From NCBI RefSeq assembly GCF_000412335.2, contig NZ_KE161030.1:34014-98013 (forward strand): a stretch of 64,000 nt of DNA, read 5' to 3'. The stretch is from Cedecea davisae DSM 4568. Lineage in GTDB: Bacteria > Pseudomonadota > Gammaproteobacteria > Enterobacterales > Enterobacteriaceae. Below are positions 11,165 through 22,486 of the stretch, piece after piece; position 1 is the first letter of the stretch, and the number at the start of each line of letters is the position of its first letter. Made by a program: the position numbers and the translations under genes. The notes under the pieces were generated by a model. The model worked only from the letters and a program-made list of their open reading frames with translations. It made no database searches and had not been told where the DNA came from.

Positions 11165-12796
11165 GTGCTGACATTGTTACACCTGCTGTCCGCCGTCTCG
11201 CTGCTGGTTTGGGGCACGCATATCGTGCGTACCGGCATCATGCGGGTATACGGTGCCAACCTGCGCAGCGTGCTTAGCCGCAGCGTAGAAAAGAAACCGC
11301 TCGCCTTCTGCGCCGGTATCGGCGTTACCGCTCTGGTGCAGAGCAGCAATGCAACCACTATGCTGGTCACGTCCTTCGTGGCTCAGGATCTGGTGGCGCT
11401 GACGCCTGCGCTGGTAATTGTGCTGGGGGCCGACGTAGGGACCGCGCTGATGGCGAGGGTCCTGACCTTCGATCTCTCGTGGCTTTCGCCGCTGCTGATA
11501 TTTATCGGCGTCATTTTCTTCCTCAGCCGCAAGCAAACCCGTGCCGGGCAGCTTGGCCGCGTGGGGATTGGCCTTGGCCTGATCCTGCTGGCGCTGGAGC
11601 TGATTGTTTCGGCCGTCACGCCGATGACCCAGGCCAACGGCGTGCAGGTGATTTTCGCCTCTTTGACCGGCGACATCATGCTGGATGCGCTTATCGGCGC
11701 TATGTTCGCGATTATCAGTTACTCAAGCCTTGCTGCCGTGCTGTTAACCGCCACGCTGACCTCAACCGGCGTTATCTCGTTTGACGTCGCGCTGTGCCTG
11801 GTCATTGGCGCGAACCTCGGCTCCGGCCTGCTGGCGATGATCAATAACAGCGCGGCTAACGCTGCCGCTCGTCGCGTGGCGCTCGGCAGCCTGCTGTTTA
11901 AGCTGGTGGGGAGCCTGCTGGTGCTGCCGTTTGTGCACATCCTTGCCCGGCTGATGCACCACCTGCCGCTGCCTGAGTCCGAGCTGGTTATCTACTTCCA
12001 CGTCTTCTACAACCTGATCCGCTGCCTGGTGATGGTGCCCTTTGCCGAGCCCATGGCGCGTTTCTGCCGCCGGGTTATTAGCGAGGAGCCGGAAGTGGAT
12101 GCGCGCATGAAGCCGAAGCACCTTGACCCAACCGCGCTGGATACTCCGGCGCTCGGTTTGTCTAACGCCGCGCGTGAAACCCTCAGAATGGGAGACGTAC
12201 TGGAGCAGATGCTGGAGACCTGGAGCAAGGTGATGCACGGCGAGCCGCGCCAGGAAAAAGAGCTGCGCAAGCTGGCCGACGACGTAGACGTGCTTTATAC
12301 CGCCATCAAGCTCTACCTTGCTCAAATGCCGAAGGAAGATTTGGCGGAAATGGAATCGCGCCGCTGGGCGGAAATTATTGAGATGTCGCTTAACCTTGAG
12401 CAGGCGGCGGATATCATTGAGCGTATGGGTAGCGAAGTTGCGGATAAATCCCTTGCCGCCCGTCGCGCCTTCTCGCCGGATGGCCTGACCGAGCTGGATA
12501 ACCTGCTCCAGCAGTTGATCAGCAACCTGCAGCTTAGCCTGTCGGTATTTTTCTCAAGCGACCTGGGCAGCGCCCGCCGCCTGCGCCGCAACAAGCATCG
12601 CTTCCGTATTATGAACCGCCGCTTCTCCCACGCGCACGTTGACCGCCTGCATCAGCAAAACGTGCAGAGCATCGAAACCAGCTCGCTGCACCTTGGGCTG
12701 CTGGGCGATATGAAACGCCTGAACTCCTTGTTCTGTTCGGTGGCCTATAGCGTGCTGGACCAGCCGGACGACGACGATGAGCGGGACGAGTATTGA
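11165..12796 (+). CDS. yjbB: Na+/phosphate cotransporter family protein YjbB
   Basis: An inner-membrane protein of the Na/Pi cotransporter (NptA/PNaS) family, reported in E. coli to export phosphate. The N-terminal half (to about residue 300) is a series of hydrophobic helices with the duplicated QSSNATT-type motif typical of the family. The C-terminal half is a hydrophilic PhoU-like helical domain. The GTG start at 11165 follows AAGGAG by 11 bases, and the 543-residue length equals E. coli YjbB. It lies alone between metH and rluF. The pepE gene that follows it in E. coli is absent. Confidence 0.9.
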   Translation: MLTLLHLLSAVSLLVWGTHIVRTGIMRVYGANLRSVLSRSVEKKPLAFCAGIGVTALVQSSNATTMLVTSFVAQDLVALTPALVIVLGADVGTALMARVLTFDLSWLSPLLIFIGVIFFLSRKQTRAGQLGRVGIGLGLILLALELIVSAVTPMTQANGVQVIFASLTGDIMLDALIGAMFAIISYSSLAAVLLTATLTSTGVISFDVALCLVIGANLGSGLLAMINNSAANAAARRVALGSLLFKLVGSLLVLPFVHILARLMHHLPLPESELVIYFHVFYNLIRCLVMVPFAEPMARFCRRVISEEPEVDARMKPKHLDPTALDTPALGLSNAARETLRMGDVLEQMLETWSKVMHGEPRQEKELRKLADDVDVLYTAIKLYLAQMPKEDLAEMESRRWAEIIEMSLNLEQAADIIERMGSEVADKSLAARRAFSPDGLTELDNLLQQLISNLQLSLSVFFSSDLGSARRLRRNKHRFRIMNRRFSHAHVDRLHQQNVQSIETSSLHLGLLGDMKRLNSLFCSVAYSVLDQPDDDDERDEY

Positions 12797-12803
12797 TTAA
12801 GCC

Positions 12804-12824
12804 GCGCCTTCATGACGAAGGCGC
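12804..12824 (+). terminator. weak hairpin downstream of yjbB
   Basis: GCGCCTTC-ATGAC-GAAGGCGC is a perfect 8-bp stem 8 bases after the yjbB stop, but it lacks a T run. It may be an RNA 3'-end stabiliser rather than an efficient intrinsic terminator. Confidence 0.45.
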
Positions 12825-12921
12825 TTAAAGCGCATGCCGGGCTAAGATCGCGGGGCAATCACAGAAAGGCTGTTCGCAACGCCCTGCGGGTAAGGTATAG
12901 TCCTGGGTTTTCGGAGGAGCC

Positions 12922-13803
12922 ATGCTGACTAATTCATCTATTCGTCTTAACAAATACATCAGCGAGAGCGGTATCTGCTCGCGCCGTGACGCCGATCGCT
13001 ACATCGAACAGGGCAACGTTTTTATCAACGGCAAACGCGCCAAAGTGGGCGATCAGGTTTTTGCCGGCGATAGCGTGAAGGTGAATGGTCAGTTAATCGA
13101 GCCTCGCGACGAAGAAGACCTGGTGCTGATTGCGCTGAATAAGCCGGTGGGCATCGTGAGTACCACCGAAGACGGTGAGAAAGACAACATCGTGGATTAC
13201 GTGAACCACAGCAAGCGCGTGTTTCCAATTGGCCGTCTCGACAAAGATTCCCAGGGGCTGATTTTCCTCACTAATCACGGCGACCTGGTAAACAAGATCC
13301 TGCGCGCCGGTAATGACCACGAAAAAGAGTACGTGGTAACGGTGAATAAGCCTGTGACCGACGAGTTTATTCGCGGCATGGGCGCGGGCGTGCCGATCCT
13401 CGGCACCGTGACCAAAAAATGCAAAGTGAAAAAAGAAGCGCCGTTTGCGTTTCGCATCACGCTGGTTCAGGGATTAAATCGCCAGATCCGCCGCATGTGC
13501 GAGCATTTTGGTTATGAAGTGACGAAGCTTGAGCGCACGCGCATCATGAACGTCAGCCTTTCCGGGATACCGCTGGGTGAATGGCGTGACCTGACTGATG
13601 ATGAACTGATTGAGCTGTTTAAGCTGATTGAGAATTCTTCTTCTGAAGCCAAACCGGCTCAAAAAAAGGCGAAACCAAAAGCCACCACGGCCGCGGTGAA
13701 AAAGCCGCAGGTCAGCGGGCCGAAAAGCTCAGCCAAAACGCCTGCTGAGCTTGCTTCCCGTAAACGCTTTGCCGCCCCGGGCCGTAAGAAAAAAGGCCGT
13801 TAA
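12922..13803 (+). CDS. rluF: 23S rRNA pseudouridine(2604) synthase
   Basis: RluF isomerises U2604 of 23S rRNA (and U35 of tRNA-Tyr in E. coli) to pseudouridine. An S4 RNA-binding domain occupies about residues 7-60, followed by the RsuA/RluB/E/F catalytic domain with the aspartate D107 in [10 protein letters not shown]. The tail (about 245-293) is Lys/Ala-rich and basic, probably RNA-contacting. The ATG follows GGAGGAG closely. It is convergent with yjbD, with one base between the stop codons. Confidence 0.95.
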   Translation: MLTNSSIRLNKYISESGICSRRDADRYIEQGNVFINGKRAKVGDQVFAGDSVKVNGQLIEPRDEEDLVLIALNKPVGIVSTTEDGEKDNIVDYVNHSKRVFPIGRLDKDSQGLIFLTNHGDLVNKILRAGNDHEKEYVVTVNKPVTDEFIRGMGAGVPILGTVTKKCKVKKEAPFAFRITLVQGLNRQIRRMCEHFGYEVTKLERTRIMNVSLSGIPLGEWRDLTDDELIELFKLIENSSSEAKPAQKKAKPKATTAAVKKPQVSGPKSSAKTPAELASRKRFAAPGRKKKGR

Positions 13804-13804
13804 A

Positions 13805-14077
13805 CTAGCGCTTACCGCGCGTGTGGGTGTTGGCCGACCATGAAAAGGTCGCCGAAGTATCCGGCTTTAAAGCATTTTTCTTCTTCAGCTGGCGCGCTTT
13901 TTTAGCCGCCAGCTCTCGCTCCGCCATCAGCTTGTCGATGTACTCTTTTTTTACCTGATTGGTTTCTGAGTTGGTCAACGTACGACCGTGTGCAATGCGG
14001 GCGCGATCCAGCAGCGTCTTTAACTCGCGCTGCTCGCTTTCCGTCATGTCCTGCTGTGTCAGTCTGGCTGTGGCCAT
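13805..14077 (-). CDS. yjbD: DUF3811 family protein YjbD
   Basis: A 90-residue, highly charged, mostly helical protein of the YjbD/DUF3811 family, the same length as in E. coli. No catalytic motif, signal peptide or membrane segment is visible. The middle (RELAAKKARQLKKKN) is strongly basic. Function is unknown. GGAGG lies just before the ATG. It stands alone, convergent with rluF and downstream of lysC, from which it is separated by a terminator. Confidence 0.88.
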   Translation of the reverse strand: MATARLTQQDMTESEQRELKTLLDRARIAHGRTLTNSETNQVKKEYIDKLMAERELAAKKARQLKKKNALKPDTSATFSWSANTHTRGKR

Positions 14078-14137
14078 CGTTGCAACCTCCTGGGAAAGGA
14101 CTTTCAGTGTAAAGCAAACCTTCTGATTTACTGAAAC

Positions 14138-14164
14138 AAAAAAGCCCGCATCGGCGGGCTTTTA
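14138..14164 (-). terminator. lysC terminator
   Basis: AAAAAGCCCGC-ATCG-GCGGGCTTTTT stem-loop with T runs on both strands, located 23 bp beyond the lysC stop. Confidence 0.9.
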
Positions 14165-14186
14165 TCGGAATCTCTGGCGCGGTGGA

Positions 14187-15536
14187 TTATTCAAACAGGT
14201 TGTGATGAAGCTTTTTCACCACCTGTTCTGCGTCATCGCCCGGCACCAGGAAGCAGAGGTTATAGCTGGAAGCCCCGTAGCAAATCATGCGGATATTGAA
14301 CGGGTCGAGCACGCCAAACACCTCTTTACCCACGCCGCAGGCCTGGGACAGCTTGTTGCCGATGATGGCGACCAGAGCCAGATTCTCTTCCACTTCTACG
14401 CGGCACAGCGATGAAAGCTCGGTCAGCAGGGCGCTGGTCAGCAGGCTGTCGCCGGTTGAGGTGGAGCCGGTGGTATCCAGCGTCAGGGCGATGCTCACTT
14501 CTGAAGTGGTTATCAGGTCTACCGAAATATTATGGCGCGCCAGAATACTGAACACTTCAGCCAGGAAGCCCTGGGAGTGCAGCATGGTCAGGCTGTGCAG
14601 GGTTAACAGCGTTTGTTTGCGGCGTAATGCCAGGGCGCGAAACAGCGGTGGATTTTCGGTTTTTTTGCACACCAGCGTGCCGCCGGCCGCCGGGTCTTTG
14701 CTGGAACCAACAAACACCGGAATATCACAGCGCACGGCGGGCAGCAATGTAGCTGGGTGCAGCACCTTCGCGCCAAAGGTTGCCATCTCGGCGGCCTCTT
14801 CAAACGCAATGCGGTCGATTCGTTTTGCCGCCGGAACAACGCGCGGGTCGGTAGTGTAAATCCCCGGAACGTCGGTCCAGATATCGACGCGAGCGGCATG
14901 CAGCGCTTCACCAAGCAGGGCGGCGGTATAGTCGCTGCCGCCGCGGCCAAGCGTGGTGGTACGGCCTTTTTCTTCGCTGCCGATAAAGCCCTGAGTAATC
15001 ACCAGCGCGTCGTTAAGGCGCGGGAGCAACTGTTGCCCGGCTAATTCAGCCAGAGCCGCAATATCAGGCTCGGCGCGGCCAAAGCGGTCGCTGGTGCGCA
15101 TGATTTTACGGATGTCGAACCACTGGGCCTCAACGCTGCGCTCGCGCAGGATCTCAACAAACAGCAGGGTAGACATCAGTTCGCCGTGGCTAACCAGCTC
15201 GTCGGTCAGCGCGGTAGAGGTGGCAAGGGATGCGGCTTCCGCGAGCGTGGTGATGTTCTCAAGCAGGCGCTCAATCTCTTCACGAATAACGTGCGGGTTA
15301 GCCAGACGCTCGACGATGTCGTACTGAATTTTACGGATAGCATCGAGCTTGACGAAGCGTTCGGTAGCCTCAAGTCCCTCAGCAAGAGCGACCAGCAGGT
15401 TGGTCACGCCAGCGGAAGCGGAAAGCACCACTACGCGGACATTATTATCGGCAAGCACAACGTCGGCGCTGCGGTTCATCGCGTCGAAGTCGGCAACGCT
15501 GGTACCGCCAAATTTGGCTACTACGGTTTGGGACAT
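14187..15536 (-). CDS. lysC: lysine-sensitive aspartokinase III
   Basis: LysC phosphorylates aspartate, the entry step to lysine, methionine and threonine. It is 449 residues, the E. coli length. The N-terminal kinase domain begins with KFGGTSV and contains GRGGSDYTA (nucleotide/substrate loop). Two C-terminal ACT domains (from about 300) bind lysine for allosteric feedback. The ATG follows ACGAGGTAGTT. A lysine riboswitch and strong promoter lie upstream, so lysine acts both on transcript and enzyme. It supplies the aspartyl phosphate from which the metA, lysine and Dat/Ddc substrates derive. Confidence 0.98.
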   Translation of the reverse strand: MSQTVVAKFGGTSVADFDAMNRSADVVLADNNVRVVVLSASAGVTNLLVALAEGLEATERFVKLDAIRKIQYDIVERLANPHVIREEIERLLENITTLAEAASLATSTALTDELVSHGELMSTLLFVEILRERSVEAQWFDIRKIMRTSDRFGRAEPDIAALAELAGQQLLPRLNDALVITQGFIGSEEKGRTTTLGRGGSDYTAALLGEALHAARVDIWTDVPGIYTTDPRVVPAAKRIDRIAFEEAAEMATFGAKVLHPATLLPAVRCDIPVFVGSSKDPAAGGTLVCKKTENPPLFRALALRRKQTLLTLHSLTMLHSQGFLAEVFSILARHNISVDLITTSEVSIALTLDTTGSTSTGDSLLTSALLTELSSLCRVEVEENLALVAIIGNKLSQACGVGKEVFGVLDPFNIRMICYGASSYNLCFLVPGDDAEQVVKKLHHNLFE

Positions 15537-15639
15537 AACTACCTCGTGTCAGGGGCCATTCAACTGGCAATAAAATATTCAGCCTTGGCACAAGGGAAGA
15601 GCGATAAACGGGTGGGCGCAGAGCAGGAGAACTACGAGA

Positions 15640-15880
15640 TCACCCAGAAGTGCTCCACCTTGTCTATCCGGCTGACTGCGCCGAATATGAAACGCTCGAC
15701 TGCGAACGTTCCTGGTGACAACCCAGAGGATTCAGCCCCTGCAGCCGACAATAAGCGTGACCAGACGCTCCATCATCTCGGCGTTGCTCCCCCTCACGTA
15801 TCTTCACAGTACTGGTTCCTCGGATACGATTATCTGGGCAACGCGCCTCTTCTGGCCTGCGCATGCGCAGGTAGCGCCTA
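15640..15880 (-). promoter_or_regulatory. lysine riboswitch (L box) of lysC
   Basis: Read on the minus strand, this leader matches the E. coli lysC riboswitch closely: the AAGAGGCGCG core (15842-15851), a long GC-rich hairpin CCTGCGCATGCGCAGG (15856-15871) at the 5' edge, and closing-helix arms CCAGAAG (15849-15855) and CTTCTGG (15644-15650). Lysine binding should promote folding that hides the lysC ribosome site and exposes the mRNA to decay, as in E. coli. The expression platform runs to about 15545. Confidence 0.93.
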
Positions 15881-15881
15881 A

Positions 15882-15910
15882 TAAATAAAGCTTCGGCGAT
15901 GGCATGTCAA
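15882..15910 (-). promoter_or_regulatory. lysC promoter
   Basis: On the minus strand, a perfect -35 TTGACA (15905-15910), 17-bp spacer and TATTTA -10 (15882-15887). Initiation would fall just before the riboswitch. Confidence 0.85.
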
Positions 15911-15967
15911 CGTCGGGGTTATGCGGATTTTTCATGTTCAATCGATAACCAGGAATTTAACTTATAA

Positions 15968-17749
<1,782 letters not shown>

Positions 17750-17766
17750 TTAAACCGTGAGTGTGA

Positions 17767-17798
17767 AATATGCCAGCCTCGTGCTGGCATATTTTTTA
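17767..17798 (+). terminator. pgi terminator
   Basis: ATATGCCAGC-CTCGT-GCTGGCATAT perfect 10-bp stem followed by TTTTTT. Confidence 0.92.
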
Positions 17799-18117
17799 TA
17801 AGAGTTATCCCCTTGCCGTCATAATTTATGATTTTTCCAACCTGAGGTTAATCCTAAAATTAGATTGTCATCAATAAACACAGGCCTTAAATTTAAGAGT
17901 AATTGGAATTATGTTTCCGCATTAAATAATCGTAATGATATGTTTTATATTGTTTTATTCTTAATTAAATAACTCTTCCTTTTTGATTTTTACTCTTTTT
18001 CTTAAAGTTCACTCCTTATTTCCCGCAAGCCGGATCATCACATTGCGTTGTGTATACTCGATGGCGCCTGAAAGCCTTTCGGGCAAATCTCCATTCATTC
18101 AATGAAGGGAAATTGTG
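17799..18117. other. very AT-rich leader of the yjbEFGH operon
   Basis: This gap has no credible gene. It is strikingly AT-rich: one 60-base line (17941-18000) has only 10 G/C. A TATACT hexamer (18053-18058) is a possible -10, with no good -35 partner. In E. coli this operon is activated by RcsB. I see no clear RcsB box here. The composition suggests H-NS binding. Confidence 0.5.
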
Positions 18118-18369
18118 ATGAGAAAAACCCTTTATGGCGCTTTAGCCATATTTACGCTGGCAGCCGCCGGCGCGGCGAATGCTGATCCCGTAGCAGTGGG
18201 TGATGCGGCCGGCGCGCAGGCGACCTCTGTGTCTGCAGGCAGTTCCGCTGCAACCAGCGCCAGCACTGTTGGGTCGGCGGTCGGTGTGGCGTTAGCCGCA
18301 ACCGGTGGCGGCGACGGTTCTAACACCGGGACCACCACAACCACCACCACCAGCACCACCACCCGCTAA
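18118..18369 (+). CDS. yjbE: YjbE, small secreted protein of the exopolysaccharide operon
   Basis: First gene of yjbEFGH, which directs production of an extracellular polysaccharide in E. coli. The 83-residue product has a signal peptide ([20 protein letters not shown], cleavage near ANA-DP). An Ala/Ser/Val/Gly-rich middle follows, then a tail of Gly and Thr (GGGDGSNTG then a Thr-rich run). The conserved E. coli segment [19 protein letters not shown] is present. I chose ATG 18118 over GTG 18115 because AAGGGA is 7 bases upstream. The molecular role is unknown. Confidence 0.88.
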   Translation: MRKTLYGALAIFTLAAAGAANADPVAVGDAAGAQATSVSAGSSAATSASTVGSAVGVALAATGGGDGSNTGTTTTTTTSTTTR

Positions 18370-18416
18370 CGCTGCGGGTGTTTTTAACCATAACCACACT
18401 TCGGTGTGGTTATTTT
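18361..18416 (+). terminator. two consecutive hairpins between yjbE and yjbF
   Basis: ACCCGC-TAACGCT-GCGGGT-GTTTTT (18361-18384) overlaps the yjbE stop. ATAACCACAC-TTCG-GTGTGGTTATTTT (18390-18416) follows directly. Both look like intrinsic terminators, yet yjbF begins 16 bases later. They probably reduce downstream transcription so that yjbE is made in excess of yjbFGH. Confidence 0.8.
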
Positions 18417-18432
18417 AAACCGGGGAATCATC

Positions 18433-19071
18433 GTGTCGCGACTCGCAATACTTTTTGTCTGCCTGTTACTTCAGGGCTGCTCAGCTACAACCCGGGGGCT
18501 TGGTGCCTCGCTCTGGCACAGCGTTGCCGGAGGGGGTGGCGTGCAGCTCACCGATGATGAAATCGCCGGGATGCGCTACGCCAGCCAGTACATGAGTATT
18601 AACAACGGTCCGCAGCTTTTTGTGGTGCTGGCCTACAACGAAAATGACCAGCAGAAATGGGTCACCCAGGACCGGGCGGTTATCGTCACGCAGAATGGAC
18701 GCATCGTGAAAACCAGCGGGCTTGGCGACAACCTGACCGAGACAACGAACCTGGGTAATGACCCTCTGGCGAAGGTAAAACAGATAACCGAAGGCGCCGG
18801 CTGGACGCGGCAGATTGCATGGACCGAGCATCAGCAGGTGCGCTACGCCACCGCCAGCTCGACCTTCAGCTATGACGGCACCGATACGATAAAAGTCGGT
18901 AGCAGCGTCACCAAAGTTCGGGTGCTGGAAGAAGAAGTCACCGCGTTGGGTAAAAGCTGGACTAACCGCTATTGGGTCGATGATGACGGGCAAATCCGTA
19001 AATCAAAACAGTACCTTGGCCCGGGCTACTGGCCGATTACCACGCTTCTTGTGAAGGCGGCAAAGCAATGA
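18433..19071 (+). CDS. yjbF: YjbF family lipoprotein
   Basis: The 212-residue product starts with a lipoprotein signal (hydrophobic stretch ending in the lipobox LLQGC), so it should be anchored in the outer-membrane inner leaflet. It belongs to the YjbF/GfcB family found in group 4 capsule and related polysaccharide export operons. The GTG at 18433 has GGGGA 6 bases upstream and gives the E. coli length. Longer upstream readings would spoil the signal peptide. It overlaps yjbG by 4 bp (ATGA), indicating translational coupling. Confidence 0.9.
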   Translation: MSRLAILFVCLLLQGCSATTRGLGASLWHSVAGGGGVQLTDDEIAGMRYASQYMSINNGPQLFVVLAYNENDQQKWVTQDRAVIVTQNGRIVKTSGLGDNLTETTNLGNDPLAKVKQITEGAGWTRQIAWTEHQQVRYATASSTFSYDGTDTIKVGSSVTKVRVLEEEVTALGKSWTNRYWVDDDGQIRKSKQYLGPGYWPITTLLVKAAKQ

Positions 19072-19796
19072 AAAAAATCTTCCTCGCGCTGGCCTTCGTA
19101 AGCCCGTTTGGCTATGCCGAAAGCACCGTCACCGTTTATGCCACCCCGCAGGCCCAGCCTGTAGTCATCAACGATGCCGGGCGGCTTGCCGATTTAGTCA
19201 CACGCCCCGATCTCAGCCGCAGCTGGTGGCCCGCGGCGGTAATTAGCGAGCATCAGGCAACTGCCGTTCAGGAGCAAAAACACCAGCAGCTGCTGACCCG
19301 CCTTGGCGAGCTGGCCGCTGATGAAGGCGGCGATGGCGGGGCGGCCATTAACGGGCTGCGCCAGCAGCTGAGCGCAATTCATGTCACCGGGCGGCAGTTT
19401 GTGAACCTTGACCCTGACTGGGTTCGTCTGCGCCCGCAGGCCAACGTGCCGCTGCAGGGGGAATACAGCCTGTGGACCGGCCCTCAACCGACGACGATTA
19501 CGCTGGTGGGGCTGGTCAGCGCGCCGGGCGTTAAGCCGTTCAAGCCGGGGCGCAGCGTCGATGAATACCTTGACGAGACCAGCCTCCTCAGCGGGGCGGA
19601 TAACAGTTATGCCTGGGTTATTTATCCCGACGGCAAAACGGAAAAAGCGCCGGTGGCTTACTGGAACAGGCGCCATATCGAACCCTCTCCCGGCAGCATT
19701 ATTTTTGTTGGTTTCTCCAGCCATCTTTTCAGCTCCACTTTTGACGAGCTGAACCAGCAAGTTCTTAATTCCCTGACCCATCGGATACCGGATTAA
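19068..19796 (+). CDS. yjbG: YjbG, GfcC-type polysaccharide export protein
   Basis: A periplasmic protein (signal peptide [17 protein letters not shown]) of 242 residues in the YjbG/GfcC capsule-biosynthesis family, whose members contain beta-grasp domains related to the Wza polysaccharide exporter. The [18 protein letters not shown] segment (about 150-170) resembles a soluble ligand-binding beta-grasp motif. It overlaps yjbF by 4 bp and yjbH by 1 bp. The biochemical role is not established. Confidence 0.88.
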   Translation: MKKIFLALAFVSPFGYAESTVTVYATPQAQPVVINDAGRLADLVTRPDLSRSWWPAAVISEHQATAVQEQKHQQLLTRLGELAADEGGDGGAAINGLRQQLSAIHVTGRQFVNLDPDWVRLRPQANVPLQGEYSLWTGPQPTTITLVGLVSAPGVKPFKPGRSVDEYLDETSLLSGADNSYAWVIYPDGKTEKAPVAYWNRRHIEPSPGSIIFVGFSSHLFSSTFDELNQQVLNSLTHRIPD

Positions 19797-21892
19797 TGAA
19801 AAAACGTTACCTGTATAGTCTGATTGCGCTGGCCGTGACTACCGCCTGCCGCGCCGAAACGTATCCGGCACCCGTTGGTCCCTCTCAGGCTGACTTTGGC
19901 GGCGTTGGGCTGCTGCAAACGCCTACCGCCCGCATGGCACCGGAAGGGGAGTTAAACCTCAACTATCGCGATAACGATCAGTACCGCTTCTATTCGGCCT
20001 CGATGCAGCTGTTCCCGTGGCTGGAAACCACGCTGCGTTATACCGACGTGCGTACTCGCCGCTACAGCAGCGTGCAGGCATTCTCGGGCGACCAGACCTA
20101 TAAAGATAAGGCCTTCGACGTCAAGCTGCGGCTTTGGGAAGAGAGTTACTGGCTGCCGCAGGTTTCTGCCGGGATACGCGATTTAGGCGGCACCGGCCTG
20201 TTTGACGGCGAATATGTGGTGGCAAGCAAAGGCTGGGGCCCGTTCGATTTCAGCCTGGGCATGGGCTGGGGCTATTTAGGCACCAGCGGCAACATCAAGA
20301 ACCCGCTGTGCGAATACAGCAATAAATATTGCTACCGCGATAACAGCTATAACATGGCCGGCTCGTTTGACTTCAGCAACATGTTCCACGGCCCAACCTC
20401 GCTGTTTGGCGGCGTGGAATATCAGACACCCTGGCAGCCGCTGCGCCTTAAAGTGGAGTATGAAGGCAACAACTACAGCCATGAATTTGCGGGGAAAATA
20501 GAACAGCGCAGCAGCGTCAACGTGGGCGCTATCTACCGCGTGACCGACTGGGCCGATGTGAACATGAGCTATGAACGCGGCAATACCTTTATGTTTGGCG
20601 TCACGCTGCGGACCAATTTCAACAAGCTGAAACCAGGCTATAACGACGCTCGTCGCCCTGAATACCAGCCTCACCCGCAGGATGAAATCCTGCAACATAG
20701 CGTGGTGGCGAACCAGCTTACGGACCTGAAATACAACGCCGGGCTGGTTAATCCAAATATTCAGATCAAAGGTGACACGCTGTATGTCACGGGAGAGCAG
20801 GTGAAATACCGCAACTCCCGGGAAGGTATCGAACGTGCAAACCGCATCGTGATGAATAATCTGCCGGACAATATTCGCACCATTCGCATTACCGAAAGCC
20901 GCATCAATATGCCGCAGGTGACAACCGAAACCGACGTTACCAGCCTGCGCAATCACCTTGCTGGTGAGCCGCTCGGGCATGAAACAGAGTTGGTGCAAAA
21001 ACGCGTTGAGCCGATTGTGCCGGACAGCACCGAACAGGGCTACTACATTGAGAAATCACGCTTCAACTATTCGATAGACCCGATTCTCAACCAATCTATC
21101 GGCGGCCCGGAAAGCTTCTACATGTACCAGGTTGGGATAATGGGCAATGCTGATTTCTGGCTGACGGATCATCTGTTAACCAGCGGCAGCATCTTTGCTA
21201 ACGTGGCGAATAACTACGACAAGTTCAATTACACCAACCCGCCAAATGACTCTTCGCTGCCGCGCGTGCGTACGCATGTGCGTGAGTATGTAGAGAATGA
21301 CGTCTATATCAATAATCTACAGGCTAACTACTTCCAGTACTTCGGCCATGGCGTTTACGGACAGGTTTATGCGGGCTATCTGGAAACCATGTACGGCGGC
21401 GCGGGGGCCGAACTGCTTTATCGCCCGGTGGACAGCAACTGGGCAATTGGCGTGAACGGCAACTATGTGAAGCAGCGCGACTGGCGCAGCTCGCAGGATA
21501 TGATGAAATTTACCGACTACAGCGCCAAAACCGGGCATATCACCGGCTACTGGACGCCGCCATTTGCTCAGGATGTTTTAGTGAAACTCAGCATCGGCCA
21601 ATATCTGGCGCAGGATAAGGGCGGCACGCTGGAGATCTCCAAACACTTCGACAGCGGCGTGGTAGTTGGCACTTATGCCACCATCACCAACGTATCGAAG
21701 AAAGAGTACGGGGAAGGGGACTTTACTAAAGGCTTCTACATCAACGTCCCGCTGGATATCTTCTCCGCCTACCCAACCCGCAGCCGCGCGCAGGTGACCT
21801 GGACGCCGCTGACGCGTGACGGCGGGCAAATGCTGGGCCGTAAGTTCGATCTCTACGGCGTCACCAGCGATCGCAGCGAGAATTTCCGTTAG
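19796..21892 (+). CDS. yjbH: YjbH, outer-membrane beta-barrel of the exopolysaccharide operon
   Basis: A 698-residue YjbH/GfcD family protein, the same length as in E. coli, with a signal peptide ending near ACRA. It is rich in alternating aromatic and polar strands (for example [20 protein letters not shown]), as in a large outer-membrane beta-barrel, and ends near a charged/aromatic C-terminus. Family members are thought to form the outer-membrane part of polysaccharide secretion with the GfcB/GfcC-type partners encoded just upstream. Its start overlaps the yjbG stop by one base. Confidence 0.9.
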   Translation: MKKRYLYSLIALAVTTACRAETYPAPVGPSQADFGGVGLLQTPTARMAPEGELNLNYRDNDQYRFYSASMQLFPWLETTLRYTDVRTRRYSSVQAFSGDQTYKDKAFDVKLRLWEESYWLPQVSAGIRDLGGTGLFDGEYVVASKGWGPFDFSLGMGWGYLGTSGNIKNPLCEYSNKYCYRDNSYNMAGSFDFSNMFHGPTSLFGGVEYQTPWQPLRLKVEYEGNNYSHEFAGKIEQRSSVNVGAIYRVTDWADVNMSYERGNTFMFGVTLRTNFNKLKPGYNDARRPEYQPHPQDEILQHSVVANQLTDLKYNAGLVNPNIQIKGDTLYVTGEQVKYRNSREGIERANRIVMNNLPDNIRTIRITESRINMPQVTTETDVTSLRNHLAGEPLGHETELVQKRVEPIVPDSTEQGYYIEKSRFNYSIDPILNQSIGGPESFYMYQVGIMGNADFWLTDHLLTSGSIFANVANNYDKFNYTNPPNDSSLPRVRTHVREYVENDVYINNLQANYFQYFGHGVYGQVYAGYLETMYGGAGAELLYRPVDSNWAIGVNGNYVKQRDWRSSQDMMKFTDYSAKTGHITGYWTPPFAQDVLVKLSIGQYLAQDKGGTLEISKHFDSGVVVGTYATITNVSKKEYGEGDFTKGFYINVPLDIFSAYPTRSRAQVTWTPLTRDGGQMLGRKFDLYGVTSDRSENFR

Positions 21893-21938
21893 TGAGGATA
21901 AGTAAATAAGCTAGATCCAGATCACACTTTCAACGTAT

Positions 21939-21977
21939 AACAGCCTCCTGATACCACAATAATAATGAGAGGCTGTT
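21939..21977 (+). promoter_or_regulatory. inverted repeat enclosing the psiE ribosome-binding site
   Basis: AACAGCCTC (21939-21947) and GAGGCTGTT (21969-21977) are perfectly complementary, with a 21-base loop. The right arm contains the only Shine-Dalgarno candidate (GAGG) and ends exactly at the psiE ATG. The hairpin could block initiation of translation. Confidence 0.6.
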
Positions 21978-22385
21978 ATGCCTGCGACACCGCGTTTTGC
22001 CTGGATCTCTACCGTCATGCAGACGGTACTTAACCTTGGCCTGCTTGCGCTGGGCCTGATCCTGATTATCTTCCTCGGCAAAGAGACTATTCACCTTGCC
22101 ACTGTGCTGTTTACGCCGGGCGATGAGGCCAGCTCCTATCTGTTTATCGAAGGGCTGGTGGTCTATTTCCTCTATTTTGAATTTATCGCCTTGATAGTGA
22201 AGTATTTTCAGTCGGGCTATCACTTCCCGCTGCGTTACTTCATCTATATCGGCATTACCGCGATTGTGCGGCTGATCATCATCGATCATAAGTCGCCGAG
22301 CGATGTTCTTATCTACTCCGGTGCGATCCTGCTGCTGGTGATAACCCTCTGGCTTTGCAACAGCCAGCGCCTGAAACGCGAATAA
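21978..22385 (+). CDS. psiE: phosphate-starvation-inducible membrane protein PsiE
   Basis: A 135-residue inner-membrane protein (E. coli 136) with about four hydrophobic helices and the conserved segments [19 protein letters not shown] and DHKSP. In E. coli psiE is induced by PhoB at low phosphate and affected by cAMP-CRP. No clear Pho box is visible here. Its molecular function is unknown. It is transcribed towards malG. The xylE gene found between psiE and malG in E. coli is absent. Confidence 0.93.
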   Translation: MPATPRFAWISTVMQTVLNLGLLALGLILIIFLGKETIHLATVLFTPGDEASSYLFIEGLVVYFLYFEFIALIVKYFQSGYHFPLRYFIYIGITAIVRLIIIDHKSPSDVLIYSGAILLLVITLWLCNSQRLKRE

Positions 22386-22408
22386 AAAAGGGCGGCCCGT
22401 AGGCCGCC
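22384..22408 (-). terminator. malEFG operon terminator
   Basis: GGCGGCC-CGTA-GGCCGCC stem (22391-22408). The adjacent A run (22384-22389) reads as a T run on the minus strand, placing an intrinsic terminator about 80 bp beyond the malG stop. Confidence 0.75.
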
Positions 22409-22486
22409 TGAAGTATTACGAAGGTCAAAGTGAGGGTTGCAGTGGTATGGCATAAAGATGAAGCAAGTGACTTTCAGGGATAAACT

